A program made the position numbers and the translations under genes. A model generated the notes under the pieces. The model had not been told where the DNA came from and made no database searches. It worked only from the letters and a program-made list of their open reading frames with translations. Shown piece after piece: positions 5,696 through 7,279 of a DNA stretch of 7,279 nucleotides. The DNA is taken from positions 1 through 7,279 of the forward strand of contig CAIKHC010000119.1 in the NCBI GenBank assembly GCA_903827085.1. The letters run 5' to 3'. Origin of the DNA: an uncultured Candidatus Nemicrothrix sp. (GTDB lineage Bacteria > Actinomycetota > Acidimicrobiia > Acidimicrobiales > Acidimicrobilacustridaceae). How positions within the stretch are numbered: position 1 is the first letter of the stretch; the number at the start of each line of letters is the position of its first letter.

Positions 5696-5753
5696 GGTGG
5701 ACAACTGTGGACAACTTGGGAGTTGTCCACCGGTCATCCACCGACTATCCACC
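5696..5753. promoter_or_regulatory. Cluster of five DnaA-box-like 9-mers
   Basis: Two minus-strand boxes, TTGTCCACC (5704-5696) and the perfect TTGTCCACA (5714-5706), face three plus-strand boxes: TTGTCCACC (5723-5731), TCATCCACC (5734-5742) and CTATCCACC (5745-5753). Same-strand boxes start 10 or 11 bp apart, one helical turn, so the whole set would lie on one DNA face. The DnaA box consensus is TTATCCACA, with TTGTCCACA favoured in actinobacteria. Such clusters occur at oriC, at titration sites and at DnaA-regulated promoters. No dnaA, dnaN or AT-rich unwinding region is seen, so oriC is unlikely. Regulation of the flanking reductase or nrdJ, or DnaA titration, is possible. Confidence 0.65.
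5707..5730. repeat. Perfect 10-bp inverted repeat within the DnaA-like cluster
   Basis: GTGGACAACT at 5707-5716 is the exact reverse complement of 5721-5730, with loop TGGG. It comprises the two best, head-to-head DnaA-like boxes. It could alternatively be a dyad operator of an unknown regulator or a transcript hairpin. Five related 9-mers at helical spacing favour DnaA binding. Confidence 0.75.
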
Positions 5754-5965
5754 GCAAATACACAGGGTTATTCCTCTTCCAACCCACAGGCATGAGTCGT
5801 ACGGTTCACCCCGGGTGCAGTGCTGCGGCGCGAGCGACGGACGGTGGCGACGTTCTGTGCGTTCTCGGTTGGCAGGGCGGCTCCTAGGGCGTGGGTCTGC
5901 GTGACCCGCTCTACCTGGCGCTCGCGTTGCAGCGCACCCAACCACTCGAAATCCCACGTCAGTAG
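5754..5965. other. Intergenic stretch with no assigned gene
   Basis: This 212-bp part lies between the DnaA-like cluster and the nrdJ promoter. I see no RNA gene and no convincing promoter. On the minus strand a frame ending at the TAA 5770-5768 has coding-like third-position G/C; from a TTG at 5941 it would give 57 residues (LGALQRERQVERVTQTHALG...). It has no ribosome site or recognised homology, so I do not call it a gene. Confidence 0.5.
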
Positions 5966-5981
5966 CGATTCTGAGGAATCG
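5966..5981. repeat. Small palindrome abutting the nrdJ -35
   Basis: CGATTC-TGAG-GAATCG is a perfect 6-bp inverted repeat ending at the base just before TTGACA. The position suits an activator or repressor operator. The size is small enough for chance. Confidence 0.4.
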
Positions 5982-6011
5982 TTGACAAGGGTGGAATTAC
6001 TCTGATGTAAT
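5982..6011 (+). promoter_or_regulatory. Predicted main promoter of nrdJ
   Basis: TTGACA (5982-5987) and TGTAAT (6006-6011) with an 18-nt spacer match the sigma-70-type consensus at 11 of 12 bases, predicting a start near 6018. The first NrdR box (6013-6028) covers that start, which is the geometry expected for repression. The leader to the nrdJ ATG would be about 347 nt. Confidence 0.75.
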
Positions 6012-6014
6012 TCC
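5993..6014. repeat. Perfect 8-bp inverted repeat over the nrdJ -10
   Basis: Arms GGAATTAC (5993-6000) and GTAATTCC (6007-6014) enclose TCTGAT. The dyad spans 22 bp, covers the -10 and touches the first NrdR box, but its sequence differs from the NrdR and LexA consensus. It could be the operator of another regulator. Confidence 0.6.
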
Positions 6015-6028
6015 CCGACATCTTGTGG
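6013..6028. promoter_or_regulatory. NrdR box 1 (nrdJ)
   Basis: CCCCGACATCTTGTGG keeps the conserved core and right half of the NrdR box (family consensus roughly ACACWATATMTTGTGT). It overlaps the predicted nrdJ transcription start. Its last 11 bases (ACATCTTGTGG) are identical to those of box 2. Confidence 0.8.
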
Positions 6029-6054
6029 CCCGGAAGGTGAGGGGGCCAGAACAA

Positions 6055-6070
6055 CCACAACATCTTGTGG
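6055..6070. promoter_or_regulatory. NrdR box 2 (nrdJ)
   Basis: CCACAACATCTTGTGG is a near-ideal NrdR box with a perfect 6-bp dyad (7 bp including flanking A/T). It lies exactly 42 bp from box 1, four helical turns, consistent with the paired, phased boxes that NrdR requires. Confidence 0.88.
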
Positions 6071-6352
6071 TGGGCAGGAATCGGGACCCCAAAAGGGCTC
6101 GGTTTCGGCACCGAGACCACGACAAGACCCAAAATCCGTGCCAGACAGCGTCGTCCGGAGCGGTTCACGGGTGTGGTGGAACCCCTCAGCACTCCTAACG
6201 GGTGACTCGATTTGGTGGCCGCCCTCGGGCAACCGCTCCAGCTGCACCCACGCATCATCCCGCTCCACCCGCCTCAGCTTCTGCTGCGGCGGCGCCAACC
6301 CCGCTCCTGCTGGGTTGGATTCGCCACCACCACTCATATCGATCACTCACGC
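6071..6352 (+). other. Long untranslated leader of nrdJ, function unknown
   Basis: If the promoter at 5982-6011 is used, these 282 nt are the rest of the nrdJ 5' leader. I see a small hairpin (CTCGGT/ACCGAG, 6098-6115), a C-rich stretch with CCAC repeats (about 6240-6335), and no recognisable cobalamin riboswitch core or ROSE/thermometer motif. A weak proximal promoter (TTGGAT 6315-6320, 16 nt, TATCGA 6337-6342) could shorten the leader. Overlapping plus-strand frames here have no support as genes. Confidence 0.45.
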
Positions 6353-6364
6353 GGAGGACTTCTC

Positions 6365-7279
6365 ATGGCCCTGGCACCGGAACAGGCCGGCATCGGCATC
6401 CGTCGGCACTACACAAGCGCCGACACTCACCCATTCGACCAAGTTGGGTGGGAGCGTCGCGACGCTCGTATCTCCAACTGGAAGACCGGCGAGGTTGCCT
6501 TCGAGCAGCTCGGCGTCGAGTTCCCTCTTGGATGGTCGCTGAACGCCACCAACATCGTCGCTCAGAAGTACTTCCGCGGCACCCCCGACACCGATGAGCG
6601 CGAATGGTCGCTCAAGCAGGTCGCCGATCGTGTCGCCGACACCATCACCGACTGGGGCATCCGCGACGGTTACTTCGTCACCGACGAAGAGGCCGAAGCA
6701 TTCCGCGCGGAACTGAAGTTCATCATCATCACCCAGCGCGCTGCGTTCAACTCGCCGGTGTGGTTCAACATCGGTGTTGAAGGCGTGCCGCAGCAGGCAT
6801 CGGCCTGTTTCATCTTGTCGGTCGACGACAAGATGGACTCCATCCTCAATTGGTACGTCGAGGAAGGCACCATCTTCAAGGGTGGCTCGGGCGCAGGTAT
6901 CAACCTTTCCCGCATTCGTTCCTCGAAGGAATTCCTCAAGGGCGGCGGCACCGCTTCCGGTCCCGTGAGCTTCATGCGTGGCGCCGATGCATCTGCCGGC
7001 ACCATCAAGTCAGGTGGCAAGACCCGTCGCGCCGCAAAGATGGTCATCCTCAATGTCGATCATCCCGACATCGAAGAGTTCATCTGGTGCAAGTCGCGTG
7101 AAGAGAAGAAGGCTCGTGCACTGCGCGACGCCGGCTTCGACATGGATCTCGACGGCATCGACATCACCTCCATCCAGTATCAGAACGCGAACAACTCGGT
7201 GCGCGTCACCGACGAGTTCATGCAGGCCGTTGTTGACGACACCGATTGGCACCTGCGTGCCGTGCACGACGGTGCAATC
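6365..7279 (+). CDS. nrdJ: Vitamin B12-dependent (class II) ribonucleoside-diphosphate reductase, N-terminal part
   Basis: NrdJ reduces ribonucleotides to deoxyribonucleotides using adenosylcobalamin as radical source, independent of oxygen. It starts at ATG 6365, preceded by GGAGG (6353-6357) with a 7-nt spacer. 305 codons are visible and the frame runs off the window; family members are usually 700-950 residues or more. Visible family blocks are the N-terminal VEFPLGWSLNATNIVAQKYF segment (51-70), FNSPVWFNIGV (128-138), and ASACFILSV with C148, the first of the redox cysteine pair. These are followed by FKGGSGAGINLSRIRS (171-186), GPVSFMRGADASAGTIKSGGKTRRAAKMVIL (199-229), HPDIEEFIWCKSREEKKA (233-250) and NNSVRVTDEFM (276-286). 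The catalytic thiyl cysteine and second redox pair lie beyond the window. An ATP-cone is not evident at the N-terminus. The upstream promoter carries two NrdR boxes, so repression by the nearby nrdR product is likely. Confidence 0.95.
   Translation, partial: MALAPEQAGIGIRRHYTSADTHPFDQVGWERRDARISNWKTGEVAFEQLGVEFPLGWSLNATNIVAQKYFRGTPDTDEREWSLKQVADRVADTITDWGIRDGYFVTDEEAEAFRAELKFIIITQRAAFNSPVWFNIGVEGVPQQASACFILSVDDKMDSILNWYVEEGTIFKGGSGAGINLSRIRSSKEFLKGGGTASGPVSFMRGADASAGTIKSGGKTRRAAKMVILNVDHPDIEEFIWCKSREEKKARALRDAGFDMDLDGIDITSIQYQNANNSVRVTDEFMQAVVDDTDWHLRAVHDGAI

Noticed and set aside
5690..5770. Chromosomal replication origin (oriC)
   Set aside because: DnaA-like boxes are present, but there is no dnaA, dnaN, rpmH or other typical neighbour and no AT-rich unwinding region.
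5768..6346. Minus-strand open frame of 192 codons covering the whole nrdJ control region
   Set aside because: It would contain the nrdJ promoter, both NrdR boxes and two palindromes. Only its last 60 or so codons look at all coding-like, and no start site supports them.
6018..6364. Cobalamin riboswitch in the nrdJ leader
   Set aside because: Expected from the gene's B12 need, but I cannot find the conserved core or B12-box sequence. A covariance search would settle it.
6138..6597. Two plus-strand open frames (from 6138 and 6202) before and overlapping nrdJ
   Set aside because: Both run out of frame into the well-supported nrdJ coding region and lack ribosome sites and family features; upstream peptides were considered but not supported.

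Overview
The window looks like a chromosomal segment of a moderately high-GC actinobacterium. A deep-branching lineage such as Acidimicrobiia is my guess. The evidence is LexA operators of the CGAAC-N4-GTTCG type, the lexA / LysM division-inhibitor-like gene / nrdR cluster known from Mycobacterium, DnaA boxes of the TTGTCCAC type, GC-rich codon use, and several genes without a Shine-Dalgarno sequence. There is no mobile element, CRISPR array, tRNA or rRNA.

Left third (1-2846, all +): three enzymes of the succinylase branch of diaminopimelate/lysine synthesis. These are a 5'-truncated aminotransferase (dapC type), dapD and dapE. A hairpin lies between dapC and dapD, and dapD and dapE are almost contiguous. 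A 16-bp perfect stem-loop (2850-2885) separates this block from the convergent lexA gene.

Middle (2904-5653): lexA (-) and a membrane-anchored LysM protein (+) are divergent. Their shared 259-bp gap carries four LexA operators: two perfect ones inside the LysM-gene promoter and two one-mismatch ones on the predicted lexA promoter. Next comes nrdR (+), the repressor of ribonucleotide reductase genes. Its end overlaps by 19 bp the end of a convergent RibD-C/dihydrofolate-reductase-like gene (-).

Right (5654-7279): a 711-bp intergenic control region, then the first 305 codons of a class II, B12-dependent ribonucleotide reductase (nrdJ). From left to right the control region holds a tight, helically phased cluster of DnaA-like boxes (5696-5753), a palindrome, a strong promoter (TTGACA-18-TGTAAT), a second palindrome over its -10, two NrdR boxes exactly 42 bp apart, and a roughly 335-nt leader of unknown function.

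Read together, repressor and target lie in one locus: NrdR is made about 1.1 kb from the nrdJ promoter it probably represses. The locus may link DNA damage (LexA), replication initiation (DnaA) and dNTP supply (NrdR/NrdJ). The operator and promoter positions are read directly from the sequence; the regulatory wiring is inference.
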